A stretch of DNA of 64,000 nucleotides, from NCBI GenBank assembly GCA_965117015.1, contig OZ220747.1:558001-622000 (forward strand), in the 5' to 3' direction. Under the pieces are notes generated by a model. The model was not told the DNA's origin. It did not search any database and was given only the letters and a program-made list of their open reading frames with translations. This stretch comes from Aldehydirespirator sp965117015. Its GTDB lineage: Bacteria; Actinomycetota; Acidimicrobiia; Acidimicrobiales; Aldehydirespiratoraceae. The translations under genes were made by a program, and so were the position numbers. This document shows, in pieces, positions 33,709 through 41,716 of this stretch. Position 1 is the stretch's first letter. Each line of letters begins with the position of its first letter.

Positions 33709-34733
33709 GAGGCGCTGTCCTCCTGTTGGCCGCGGGCGGCCCGGCTGGGAGCCACCCGGGGCGGCTCGTTGGGCATCTTCGGGTAGACGGGAGGCCAGGG
33801 TGCGTCCATCAGGCCGGAGTCCATGTCCCGAGCGTGCCACTCCATCAGCGGCTCCAGCGAGGCGGGAACGCCGTCCATGGCCGCCCACGGGTCCCCGACT
33901 TCGGCCACCCGGGCGCCGACGCTGGCGATGGTCAGGTCCTCGGGCTGCACGTCGTCCAGTTCGTCCCAGCTGATCGGCGCCGATACCTGCCCGCCCACAC
34001 GGGGACGGGCCGACCAAGCCCCGAACACCGTCTTGTGGGGGGCGTTCTGGTTGAAGTCCACGAACACCCTCCGTCCCCGCTCCTCCTTCCACCAGGCGTC
34101 GGTGATCAGGTCGGGCCGGCGCCGGGCCATCTCGCGGGCCAGGGCCACCGCCGCCGCCCGGACGTCGTAGGAGTCCCAGCGGGGCGCCAACCGGGAGTAG
34201 ACGTGCAGTCCCCGCCGTCCCGAGGTCTTGATGTAGACGGTCATGCCCAACTCGTCGAAGGCGTCCTTCACCTCGCGGGCCGCCTCCCGCACCTGGTCGA
34301 AGACGACACCGGGCTGGGGATCCAAGTCGATCCGCAGCTCGTCGGCGAAGTCCGGGGCGTCGGCCCGGTAGGGCCACACATGGAATCCGAGGCAGCCCAT
34401 GTTGACGGCCCACACCACATGGGCCAGGTCGGTCGCCACCATGGCGTTGGACAAGGTGCCGTTGGGGGTGCTCACCACCGTGGTCGTGAGCCATTCGGGG
34501 GCGCCCTTCGGAACTCGCTTCTGGAAGAAGGACTTGCCCCCCGCGCCGTCCGGGTAGCGCTCGAGCAGCACCGGTCGGCCGCCCATGGCCCGCATCAGAG
34601 GCTCGGCCACCGACAGGTAGTACTCGACGAGGTCGAGCTTGGTCTCGCCCCTGGTCGAGAAGAACACCTTGCCGGGACTGGTCACCCGCACCTCGCGGCC
34701 ATCCACCTCCAGCATCACGACGTCGGAAGCCAC
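33705..34733 (-). CDS. LigD-type polymerase/primase domain (non-homologous end joining)
   Basis: A 342-residue stand-alone archaeo-eukaryotic primase-like polymerase of the LigD PolDom family. The N-terminus (VTSPGKVFFSTRGETKLDLVEYY), GRPVLLERYPDG, FFQKRVPKGAPEWL, GFHVWPYRADAPDFADELRIDLDP (metal-binding D-L-D), SGRRGLHVYSRL and VFVDFNQNAPHKT all match PolDom. It fills gaps with ribonucleotides or deoxynucleotides at double-strand breaks. Ku and the LigD ligase and 3'-phosphoesterase modules are not in the window. Start GTG 34733 or ATG 34715. It follows aroQ by 47 bases on the same strand and overlaps the next gene by four bases. Confidence 0.9.
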   Translation of the reverse strand: MASDVVMLEVDGREVRVTSPGKVFFSTRGETKLDLVEYYLSVAEPLMRAMGGRPVLLERYPDGAGGKSFFQKRVPKGAPEWLTTTVVSTPNGTLSNAMVATDLAHVVWAVNMGCLGFHVWPYRADAPDFADELRIDLDPQPGVVFDQVREAAREVKDAFDELGMTVYIKTSGRRGLHVYSRLAPRWDSYDVRAAAVALAREMARRRPDLITDAWWKEERGRRVFVDFNQNAPHKTVFGAWSARPRVGGQVSAPISWDELDDVQPEDLTIASVGARVAEVGDPWAAMDGVPASLEPLMEWHARDMDSGLMDAPWPPVYPKMPNEPPRVAPSRAARGQQEDSAS

Positions 34734-34780
34734 GGCGGTCTCAGAGCGAGCGCGGGTGCCCGAGCACTTCGTCCCGGCGG

Positions 34781-35233
34781 TCAGTCGTCCAGCAGATCGA
34801 TGAGGGCGTCCACTGCCAGCCGGTAGCTGGTGGCGCCGAAGCCGGTGACGACCCCGGCGCACACCCCGGCGATGGCCGACGTGTGGCGGAAGTCCTCGCG
34901 GGCGTACACGTTGGAGAGGTGGGTCTCCACCACGGGAACATCGACCGCGGCGATGGCGTCGCGCAGCGCGATCGAGTAGTGGGTGAGAGCGCCCGCGTTG
35001 AGCACCACGCCGTCGGCGGCGCCCTCGCCATCTGCCGCCGCAGCCTGGATGGCTGCTACCAGGTCGCCCTCGACGTTGGACTGCACATGGCGCAGCACCG
35101 CGCCCCGCGACTCGGCGTGGGCTACCACTCCGGCGATCAGCTCATCGAGGGTGACGTGGCCGTACACCTCCGTCTCGCGGGTGCCGAGCATGTTGAGGTT
35201 GGGGCCGTTGACTACCAGGATCGTCAGTGCCAT
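34781..35233 (-). CDS. aroQ: 3-dehydroquinate dehydratase, type II
   Basis: A 150-residue type II dehydroquinase, the usual length. ILVVNGPNLNMLGTRETEVYG contains the active-site Asn and Tyr (G-x-R-E-x-x-x-Y-G). VQSNVEGDLVAAIQAA, VVLNAGALTHYSIALRDAI and VPVVETHLSNVYAREDFRHTS supply the substrate-binding His and Arg. It converts 3-dehydroquinate to 3-dehydroshikimate in aromatic amino acid synthesis. ATG 35233 is seven bases after the aroK stop, so the two are co-transcribed. aroB and aroC, which commonly sit between or beside these genes in actinobacteria, are absent here. Confidence 0.95.
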   Translation of the reverse strand: MALTILVVNGPNLNMLGTRETEVYGHVTLDELIAGVVAHAESRGAVLRHVQSNVEGDLVAAIQAAAADGEGAADGVVLNAGALTHYSIALRDAIAAVDVPVVETHLSNVYAREDFRHTSAIAGVCAGVVTGFGATSYRLAVDALIDLLDD

Positions 35234-35240
35234 AGCGCAG

Positions 35241-35753
35241 TTATAGCCCGAGCAGGGACATAACCGCGTCGGCCACTTCGTGGGGACTGCGGTCGTCGGT
35301 CTCCACCGAGGCGAACCGTGCGTAGCCGTCGGCCCGCTCGGCCAGCAGTTCTCGCACCCGTGATGAGGCATCCGGGACGTCCAGCAACGGCCGCTGAGCG
35401 GTGTCGCCGATGCGCTCGAGGATGGTGTCGGGGTGTGCGGTCAGGCAGACGACCCATGCGGCCCGTTCCAGGCAGGCCGAGCACGACGCGTCGAGCATCA
35501 TGCGGCCTCCGGTGGCGATGACAAGGCCGGTGCGTCCAGCCAGCTCCTGGGCCATCGACCGTTCCAACTCCCGGAACGCCTCCTCGCCGTCGCGCTCGAA
35601 GATCTCGCCTATTGGTCCGGAGCGCGACTCGATCACTTCGTCGGTGTCGACGAAGCCGTAGCCCAGCCGGTCGGCCAGGATCCGGCCCACCGTCGTCTTG
35701 CCCGTTCCCATGAACCCGGTGAGAACGAGGTTCTGCTCGGCTGCCAGCCCCAC
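35241..35753 (-). CDS. aroK: Shikimate kinase
   Basis: A 170-residue shikimate kinase. The P-loop is GFMGTGKTTVG, followed by FVDTDEVIESRSG (shikimate and magnesium binding D-x-D), IFERDGEEAFRELE, ATGGRMMLD (G-G-G replaced by G-G-R) and the lid arginine in TAQRPLLDV. It phosphorylates shikimate at the 3-hydroxyl. GTG 35753 gives the usual short N-terminus (VGLAAEQNLVLTGFMG); the frame to 35819 is open but carries the inverted repeat at 35796-35846. The GGG-to-GGR change in the shikimate-binding loop is unusual and could affect substrate grip. Confidence 0.92.
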   Translation of the reverse strand: MGLAAEQNLVLTGFMGTGKTTVGRILADRLGYGFVDTDEVIESRSGPIGEIFERDGEEAFRELERSMAQELAGRTGLVIATGGRMMLDASCSACLERAAWVVCLTAHPDTILERIGDTAQRPLLDVPDASSRVRELLAERADGYARFASVETDDRSPHEVADAVMSLLGL

Positions 35754-35795
35754 ACAGAGGAGGCTACGGCCGACCGGACCGTCGCCCGTCCGACG

Positions 35796-35846
35796 CGTTC
35801 TTGATGTAGTTGACCGCACCAGAGCGGAACAACTACATCAAGAACG
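35796..35846. repeat. Perfect 17-bp inverted repeat
   Basis: Bases 35796-35812 are the exact reverse complement of 35830-35846 (arm CGTTCTTGATGTAGTTG), with a 17-base spacer. It lies in the divergent gap between aroK and the MatB-like gene, ending six bases before ATG 35853. It may be a dimeric operator, a strong leader hairpin that hides the ribosome site, or the end of a small mobile repeat. Confidence 0.75.
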
Positions 35847-35852
35847 ACCGGA

Positions 35853-37346
35853 ATGGCCCGACCGCGGCGCTCAGCCGCAACGCCGGGCAGACTCGCGGAC
35901 GTGGACGGCGGCTTCTTCGGCCTGCTTCGCAAGCGTTTCGCGTCCGGAATGGAGCGTCCGATGTTGCGCGTTCCGGGCCGCCCGACGGTGACCTACGGGG
36001 AAATGGACGCCCGGTCGGCTCTGGCCGCAGGATGGCTGGGCAGCCAGGGGGTATCGGCCGGTGACCGGGTGGTGGTGCAGCTCCCCAAGTCCGCCGACGG
36101 CGTGGCCCTCTACCTCGGAGTGCTGCGTCTGGGCGCGGTGTATGTGCCACTCAACACCGCCTACACCGAGGCCGAGGTCGACTGGTTCGTATCGGACGCC
36201 GAGCCCGCCGCGGTCGTGCGCGACGCCGCCGCCTTGACCGCGGGGCTGGAACGGGCCAAGCCGCTAACCGGATGCGCCGATTGCCGAGACGATGACCTCG
36301 CGGCTCTCGTCTACACGTCGGGCACGACCGGACGGCCCAAGGGAGCCATGCTCACCCACGGCAACCTGGCCAGCAACGCGCTGACTCTCAACGACGCCTG
36401 GGCGTTCCAGCCCGGCGACGTGCTGCTGCACGCCCTGCCGATCTTCCATGTGCACGGGCTCATGGTGGCTCTGCACACCGCCATGCTCAGCGCCTGCGGG
36501 ATGATCTTCCTGGAGCGCTTCGACGCCTCTGAGGTGCTCGCCAACCTGCCCGAAGCGACCGTGATGATGGGCGTGCCCACGTACTACAGCCGGCTCATGG
36601 CCCTCGACGGCTTCGACGCGGCCGCTTGCAGCCGCATCCGGCTCCTCGTGTCCGGATCGGCCCCGATGACTGCGGCTCTGCACCACGCCGTGGCTGAGCG
36701 CACCGGTTGCGAGGTGCTGGAGCGCTACGGCATGAGCGAGGCCCTGATGATCACCTCGAATCCGTACGACGGCCCCCGGGTGGCGGGCACGGTGGGGTTT
36801 GCCCTGCCGGGGATCGAGGTGCGGGTGTGCGGCGATGACGGCTCGCCGATCGCGGGGCGGGCCGGGATGGTGCAGGTGCAGGGCCCCAACGTCGGACCCG
36901 GCTACTGGCGGCGGCCCGACGCCACCAGGGACTCGCTCACGACCGACGGCTGGTTCGTCACCGGCGACGTGGGCCGCCTCGACGCTGACGGCCGCCTGAC
37001 GCTGGAGGGCCGGGCCGGCGACATGATCATCTCAGGCGGGCTCAACGTCTACCCCGTCGAGATCGAGCAGGCCCTCGACGCCCACCCGGCCGTGGTCGAG
37101 TCGGCGGTCGTGGGTCTAGCCCATCCCGACCTCGGCGAAGCGGTCACCGCGTTCGTAGTCGCGGAGCAAGATGTCGGCGATGACCCCGATGAGCAGGCCT
37201 CGGATCTAACCGGCACCCTCGACGACCTCGCCCGGTTCAAGCACCCCAAGCGCTACGTCATTGTGGATCAGTTGCCCCGCAACGCCATGGGCAAAGTCCT
37301 CAAGGCCGAGTTGCGGGCACAGTACGCCGACCTGTACTCGAAATAA
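35853..37346 (+). CDS. MatB-like malonyl-CoA synthetase / acyl-CoA ligase
   Basis: A 497-residue adenylate-forming enzyme. LVYTSGTTGRPKGAMLTHGN is the P-loop. LPIFHVHGLMVALHTAML, LVSGSAPMTAALH and ERYGMSEALMITSNPYDGPRVAGTVGFALPG closely follow malonyl-CoA synthetase MatB, including the S-N-P-Y-D-G segment. GRAGDMIISGGLNVYPVEIE and NAMGKVLKAEL complete the fold. It would make malonyl- or methylmalonyl-CoA from the free acid. ATG 35853 is used, but residues 1-16 (Arg/Ala-rich) may be non-coding; GTG 35901 is an alternative start that frees the inverted repeat from the leader. It is followed at 35 bases by the binding-protein gene. Confidence 0.85.
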   Translation: MARPRRSAATPGRLADVDGGFFGLLRKRFASGMERPMLRVPGRPTVTYGEMDARSALAAGWLGSQGVSAGDRVVVQLPKSADGVALYLGVLRLGAVYVPLNTAYTEAEVDWFVSDAEPAAVVRDAAALTAGLERAKPLTGCADCRDDDLAALVYTSGTTGRPKGAMLTHGNLASNALTLNDAWAFQPGDVLLHALPIFHVHGLMVALHTAMLSACGMIFLERFDASEVLANLPEATVMMGVPTYYSRLMALDGFDAAACSRIRLLVSGSAPMTAALHHAVAERTGCEVLERYGMSEALMITSNPYDGPRVAGTVGFALPGIEVRVCGDDGSPIAGRAGMVQVQGPNVGPGYWRRPDATRDSLTTDGWFVTGDVGRLDADGRLTLEGRAGDMIISGGLNVYPVEIEQALDAHPAVVESAVVGLAHPDLGEAVTAFVVAEQDVGDDPDEQASDLTGTLDDLARFKHPKRYVIVDQLPRNAMGKVLKAELRAQYADLYSK

Positions 37347-37381
37347 CCGGTTCGATCCCGGGACGGCGGTACTGTCCGGGC

Positions 37382-38686
37382 GTGCACAAGCCGAACAGAC
37401 GTGCCGGATTCCTCACCGCGTTGGGGTGCACGGCCACGGTGATGCTGGCGGCCACGGCTTGCAGCAGCGGCGCCGACACCGCTCACGTTCCCGAGTCGGG
37501 CCATCTCGGCGACGGCTCCCTGGGCACTGTCGAGGTGGACCCGGGCGACGCCGTCCAGATCCGCTCGCTCAACACCATCACCGGCGACGTCGCCTACCTC
37601 GGCATACCCAACCAGCGGGGCGTGGAGCTGGCCGTGGCCGACTTCGGCCCGATCCACGGCTTCGACGTCGATCTCGGAACCCGCTACGACGACCTGTGCT
37701 CCTCCGACGGCGCCCAGGCCGCGGCCCAGACCATCGTGGCCGACGAGGACGTGATCGGCGTGATCGGGCCTTCGTGCTCCACTGCGGCCGTCGCCGCTTC
37801 ACCCCTTATCACCGCTGCACAAATGGTGCTCATCGCGCCTTCCAACACGTCGCCCACCCTCACGTCGGACCTGGCCGGCAATCCCGGCCTCAACCACAGC
37901 GTCGGCTACTACCGGACCTCCAACAACGGCCTGTACGTGGGCGAGACCATGGCCCGATTCACCTATGAGGGGCTGGGCCTGACCACCGCGGCGGCCATAC
38001 ACGACGGCGACCCCTACTCCCGGTCGATAGCCCAAGCCTTCGCCGACAGCTTCGAGCGGCTGGGGGGCACCGTCACCGGGTTCTCGGCCATCAACAAGGA
38101 GGACACCGACATGGTGCCGGTGCTGACCGAGGTCGCCACCGGCAATCCCGAAGCGCTGTTCTTTCCCATCTTCCAGCCCGCCGGCGACTTCCTGACCGAT
38201 CAGGCGCCCGGAGTGCCTGGCCTCGAGGACACGATCCTGCTCACCGACGCCGCCCTGCTCAACGACGGCTTCATGTCGCTGCCGCAGTCGGCCGGCGTGT
38301 ACTTCTCGGGGCCGGACCTGCGATTCGGAGCCACGTCCAATCAGAGCACCGGAAAGACTCCCGAGAGCCTGCTGGACGCTTACAGCGAGATCTACGGTGA
38401 GCCGCCCTCCGCGCCGTACTGGGCTCATGCCTACGACGCCACCACCCTGCTGCTCGAGGCGATAGCGGCCGCGTCCGCAGTCGAGGACGGGATTCTGGTC
38501 ATCGACCGGTCGGGCGTCAGGCAATTCCTGGACTCGGTGAGCGGGTACGGCGGCATCATCGGCACGATCAGCTGTGACAGCTTCGGGGACTGCGGCTCCC
38601 AGAAGACCACCGTCATCCACCACCTCGACCCTGAGGACATCGAGGCCAGCCTGGCCAACATCGTCTTCGAGTTCGCACCCGCGTGA
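37382..38686 (+). CDS. Branched-chain amino acid-type ABC transporter binding lipoprotein (LivK-like)
   Basis: A 434-residue periplasmic-binding-protein type I. A lipoprotein signal ends at LAATACSS (Cys27). The mature part has IRSLNTITGDVAYLGIPNQRGVELAVADFG, VIGVIGPSCSTAAVAASPLI, AAAIHDGDPYSRSIAQAFADSF and PYWAHAYDATTLLLEAI, the layout of LivK/AmiC-like receptors. The ligand may be an amino acid, amide, urea or aromatic acid. GTG 37382 start. Matching permeases and ATPases are at 43.4-47.9 kb. Its stop overlaps the next start as GTGA, tying it to the repeat protein at 38683. Confidence 0.88.
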   Translation: MHKPNRRAGFLTALGCTATVMLAATACSSGADTAHVPESGHLGDGSLGTVEVDPGDAVQIRSLNTITGDVAYLGIPNQRGVELAVADFGPIHGFDVDLGTRYDDLCSSDGAQAAAQTIVADEDVIGVIGPSCSTAAVAASPLITAAQMVLIAPSNTSPTLTSDLAGNPGLNHSVGYYRTSNNGLYVGETMARFTYEGLGLTTAAAIHDGDPYSRSIAQAFADSFERLGGTVTGFSAINKEDTDMVPVLTEVATGNPEALFFPIFQPAGDFLTDQAPGVPGLEDTILLTDAALLNDGFMSLPQSAGVYFSGPDLRFGATSNQSTGKTPESLLDAYSEIYGEPPSAPYWAHAYDATTLLLEAIAAASAVEDGILVIDRSGVRQFLDSVSGYGGIIGTISCDSFGDCGSQKTTVIHHLDPEDIEASLANIVFEFAPA

Positions 38687-39957
38687 GAAGACGCGCTCTA
38701 TACACCGCTGCGACGCGGCGGGCTCTCAGATGGTCGCGCTCGCTCCTGGCGGTAACGGCCGCGCTGGCGGTCTCCTCCACGCTGGTGTGGGGGCATCCGG
38801 TGGCCACGGCCCAGCAGGCGGCGCCGGACCGCGAGATCGAGGCACGCATCGGGGCGCGGTGGCATGCCGACGGGCGCGTAGAGCTCGGGCTGCAGGTGCG
38901 CGCCGACACAGGCCGCTGGGGCGAGATCCTGCAGCCGCCCAGGCGCTTCATGCCTGCGGGCCGCCGGAGCTGGGCGTCGAGCTCGCGCTGGCTGTCAACC
39001 TCGCCCGTCGCCCTCCCGGGCGCCGAGGCCCGCGTCGTCGCCCGGCGGCACGCCGACGGCCGGGTCGAGGCCACGCTTCGGGTGCGGATCGAGCTCGGAG
39101 AGTGGAGCGAGCGCTTGACCGAGCGGCGACGCTTGTTGACCAGGGGCGGAGAGACCGGCGCCTGGTACTGGTCGTCACCGGTGGGGCTGCCCTCGCAATG
39201 GGCCCAGATCGTCGCGTTCTACGGCCATCCGGGGGTTCCCTCCATGGGGGTGCTCGGCCACGGGACGCCGGCGGAGGTGGCCGAAGAGATCGCCGAATGG
39301 ACGGAACGCTATGACCGGCTGAACGGACCCCGCGGCGCCGTCGGGGCCTTTCACCTCATCACCGGCGTCGCCCAGGCGAACCCGACATCGGACGGAACCT
39401 GGCTGTACCGGCTCTCCCACGACCGCATCGCCACCTACGTCGAGGCAGCCCGCCAGCACGGGATGCTCCTGTTCATCGACAACCAGATCGGCTGGAGCGA
39501 CCCGCTCTCGGAGGTGAAGCTGCTCGAGCCCTTCCTGCGGGAGCCGTTCGTCCACATGGCGTTGGACCCGGAGTTCGCCACCCAGCCGTTGGGGGTCCGT
39601 CCGGGGCGGGCCATCGGCGGCATCACCGGCAGCCAGGTGGACGAAGTGCTGCGCTACCTCTCCGCGCTGGTGGAGTCCGAGGGGCTGCCTCCCAAGATCC
39701 TGATGGTGCACCAGTTCGCCGAGCGCATGCTGCACGACCGCGACGCCGTCGGGAAGTACCCCGGCGTCGAGCTGTCGATCGACATGGACGGCATCGGCAG
39801 TCCCGGCGCCAAGCTCTACGGCTACGAGCTGTTCGCCATCACCGAGCCCTCGCAGCGTCCGGCCTTCAAGCTCTTCTTCACCCAGGACAACCCGCTCATC
39901 AGCCCCGAAGGGGTGCTGGCGATGGACCCGGTTCCCGACGTGATCATCTACCAGTAA
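38683..39957 (+). CDS. Secreted protein with two R-HADGRVE repeats and a barrel-like C-domain
   Basis: A 424-residue exported protein. A signal peptide of about 45 residues is followed by two related units of about 55 residues: ARIGARWHADGRVELGLQVR and ARVVARRHADGRVEATLRVR, each continuing with G-x-W-x-E-[IR]-L and a S-S-P-V sequence. Similar 'ARRxADGRxE' units occur in exported proteins of Acidimicrobiia as I remember them. The C-terminal 270 residues (IVAFYGHPGVPSMGVLGHG, FHLITGVAQANP, MLLFIDNQIGWSDP, MALDPEFATQP, LMVHQFAERML, SIDMDGIG) resemble a TIM-barrel glycosidase-like fold without a familiar active-site motif. GTG start overlaps the preceding stop, implying coupling with the binding lipoprotein. 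Function unknown. Confidence 0.68.
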   Translation: MRRRALYTAATRRALRWSRSLLAVTAALAVSSTLVWGHPVATAQQAAPDREIEARIGARWHADGRVELGLQVRADTGRWGEILQPPRRFMPAGRRSWASSSRWLSTSPVALPGAEARVVARRHADGRVEATLRVRIELGEWSERLTERRRLLTRGGETGAWYWSSPVGLPSQWAQIVAFYGHPGVPSMGVLGHGTPAEVAEEIAEWTERYDRLNGPRGAVGAFHLITGVAQANPTSDGTWLYRLSHDRIATYVEAARQHGMLLFIDNQIGWSDPLSEVKLLEPFLREPFVHMALDPEFATQPLGVRPGRAIGGITGSQVDEVLRYLSALVESEGLPPKILMVHQFAERMLHDRDAVGKYPGVELSIDMDGIGSPGAKLYGYELFAITEPSQRPAFKLFFTQDNPLISPEGVLAMDPVPDVIIYQ

Positions 39958-39970
39958 CGGCGTTTGCCGT
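39957..39970. terminator. Short hairpin between convergent genes
   Basis: ACGGC (39957-39961) and GCCGT (39966-39970) form a five-base stem with a GTTT loop across the last base of the plus-strand stop codon and the 16-base gap. It is weak but correctly placed for a shared terminator. Confidence 0.35.
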
Positions 39971-39973
39971 CGT

Positions 39974-40762
39974 TCAGGTCAGCAGCAGCCCGATCTGGCG
40001 GGAGGTGGCCACCAACGCGCCGGTCGAGTCCCATAGCGAGCCCGACTCGATCATGCGGCCGTCGTGGAGGTCGTGGCTCTCCTGGCGGACCTGGAGCCAC
40101 CCCGGCGCCGGTATCCGCCGGGCGTGAACAGTGAGCTCGATGGTCGGCACCCAGCCGATGAAGCCCAGCAGGGGGTACAGCGAGGGCGGCAGCGCGTCGG
40201 CGAAGAAGGGCAGAGCCATCGTGGACGGCGCCACACCGTCGCTGAAACGGATCCAGCCATCGATCAAGGCCCGGTCGCTGCCGCCCGCGGGGGCGTGGTC
40301 GGGATGCACGTGCACGTCGACCCGGGAGAGGATCGGCAACTCCACACCCTGTTCGAGGCTCCCCCGATGGACGCATTCCTCCACCGACGGGATCGTCGGC
40401 GGAGCCTGCGCAATCTCCGGGCCGCCGCCGCCCGCAGCCAGGTCCGAGAAGGCGGCCAGCACCTCCAGGCGCTGCTTTCCCTCCTGCCACAATGAGCCGC
40501 GCAAGGTGCTGACCGTGCGACCCGAGCGGACGACCGAGGCTCTCACGTCGGCGTCGGTGTCGCCCCGGGCCGGACGCAGGAAGTGGGTGGTGACCGAGAT
40601 CGGGTCGGGATGGGGCACCAACGAGCGCATTGCCCTCAGCACGGAGGTGAGCGCGTAGCCGCCGTTGCTGTTGTCTGCGATGTTCCACCCGGCCGACAAG
40701 CGGGTTGCCCACCGGCCCTCGCCCACGGGTTCAACCGCGGTCTCGGTGTCGAACCGACTCAT
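39974..40762 (-). CDS. Acyl-CoA thioesterase family protein (double hot dog)
   Basis: A 262-residue TesB-like, double hot-dog protein. The first hot dog holds AGWNIADNSNGGYALTSVLRAM and PISVTTHFLRPARGDTDADVRASVVRSGRTVSTLRG; the second holds LLGFIGWVPTIELTVHARRIP, WLQVRQESHDLHDGRMIESGSLWDSTGALVATSRQI. That order and the S-x-W-D-x-x-G-x-L-V-A-x-S-R-Q end are typical of actinobacterial acyl-CoA thioesterases. It would hydrolyse acyl-CoA to free acid. Start ATG 40762 is divergent from the FAH gene with an 81-base gap. Chain-length preference cannot be read from sequence. Confidence 0.85.
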   Translation of the reverse strand: MSRFDTETAVEPVGEGRWATRLSAGWNIADNSNGGYALTSVLRAMRSLVPHPDPISVTTHFLRPARGDTDADVRASVVRSGRTVSTLRGSLWQEGKQRLEVLAAFSDLAAGGGGPEIAQAPPTIPSVEECVHRGSLEQGVELPILSRVDVHVHPDHAPAGGSDRALIDGWIRFSDGVAPSTMALPFFADALPPSLYPLLGFIGWVPTIELTVHARRIPAPGWLQVRQESHDLHDGRMIESGSLWDSTGALVATSRQIGLLLT

Positions 40763-40843
40763 GCCCGCTCGGCCTCAAAGGCGCCCGTGAACACGCTGGT
40801 AGTCTGGCGCTTTCGCGCGCCCACACAACTCGGAGAATCCCCC

Positions 40844-41680
40844 ATGCGACTTGTGACCGTCCGGATCGATGGAGCCACCCGCGCCGGCCGGCTGTCGGGC
40901 GATGAGATCGTCCTGCTCGACGCGCCCGACGTGCGGGCGGTGCTGGAAGCGGGACCGGTGACGGCAGGCGGGCTGCCCGTGGCCGAGTCGGGCGGCGCGG
41001 TGGCCGCGGATGGGGCTGACCTCGCACCGGTGATCCCGGCACCCGACAAGATCATCTGCGTCGGCCTCAACTACCGCGACCACGCGGCGGAGACCAACAG
41101 CCCGCTACCCACGGCGCCCATCTACTTCGCGAAGTACCGCCGAGCGCTGACCGGCCCCTCCGACCCGATCCGGCTCCCTCCACCGGAGGTGTCCACCAAC
41201 GCCGACTGGGAAGTGGAGCTGGCTGTGGTCGTCGGGCGCGAGGTGCGCAACGCCGGGCCGGACGAGGCACTCGGGGCCATCGCCGGCTTCACCGTGCTCA
41301 ACGACGTGTCGATCCGGGACTGGCAGACCCGCACGACGCAGTTCCTGGCCGGCAAGACCTTCGAGGGGTCCACGCCGGTAGGCCCGGCGCTGGTCACCGT
41401 CGATGAGATCGGCGACGGCCGGGGGCTGGACGTGAGCTGCACCGTCGACGGAGTCACCAAGCAGTCATCCAACACCGACCAGCTCGTGTTCGGCCCGGCT
41501 GAGATCGTGGCCGACCTGAGCACGATCATGACCCTCGACCCGGGCGACATCATCGCCACCGGCACGCCCGGCGGCGTAGGCATGGCCCGCAATCCTCAGG
41601 AGTGGCTCACACCGGGCGCGGTGGTACGCACCGCCATCGAGGGCATCGGGGAGATGGTCAACACCTGCGTAGTCGGCTAG
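40844..41680 (+). CDS. Fumarylacetoacetate hydrolase (FAH) family protein
   Basis: A 278-residue FAH-fold hydrolase/isomerase. KIICVGLNYRDHAAETNSPLP, PIYFAKYRRALTGPSDPI, NADWEVELAVVVGREV (metal-binding E-x-E), GFTVLNDVSIRDWQ, KTFEGSTPVGPALV and PGDIIATGTPGGVGMARNP appear in order. Members split or isomerise 2,4-dioxo acids, such as acylpyruvates or the products of meta-cleavage. ATG 40844 has GGAGAA upstream and is preferred. The next gene is a ThDP enzyme 36 bases on, so the pair may form one pathway step set. Distinct from the second FAH protein at 54340. Confidence 0.9.
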   Translation: MRLVTVRIDGATRAGRLSGDEIVLLDAPDVRAVLEAGPVTAGGLPVAESGGAVAADGADLAPVIPAPDKIICVGLNYRDHAAETNSPLPTAPIYFAKYRRALTGPSDPIRLPPPEVSTNADWEVELAVVVGREVRNAGPDEALGAIAGFTVLNDVSIRDWQTRTTQFLAGKTFEGSTPVGPALVTVDEIGDGRGLDVSCTVDGVTKQSSNTDQLVFGPAEIVADLSTIMTLDPGDIIATGTPGGVGMARNPQEWLTPGAVVRTAIEGIGEMVNTCVVG

Positions 41681-41716
41681 AGGCCGAGCGTTGGGCCCCG
41701 TCCGCCAGCAACAGCC

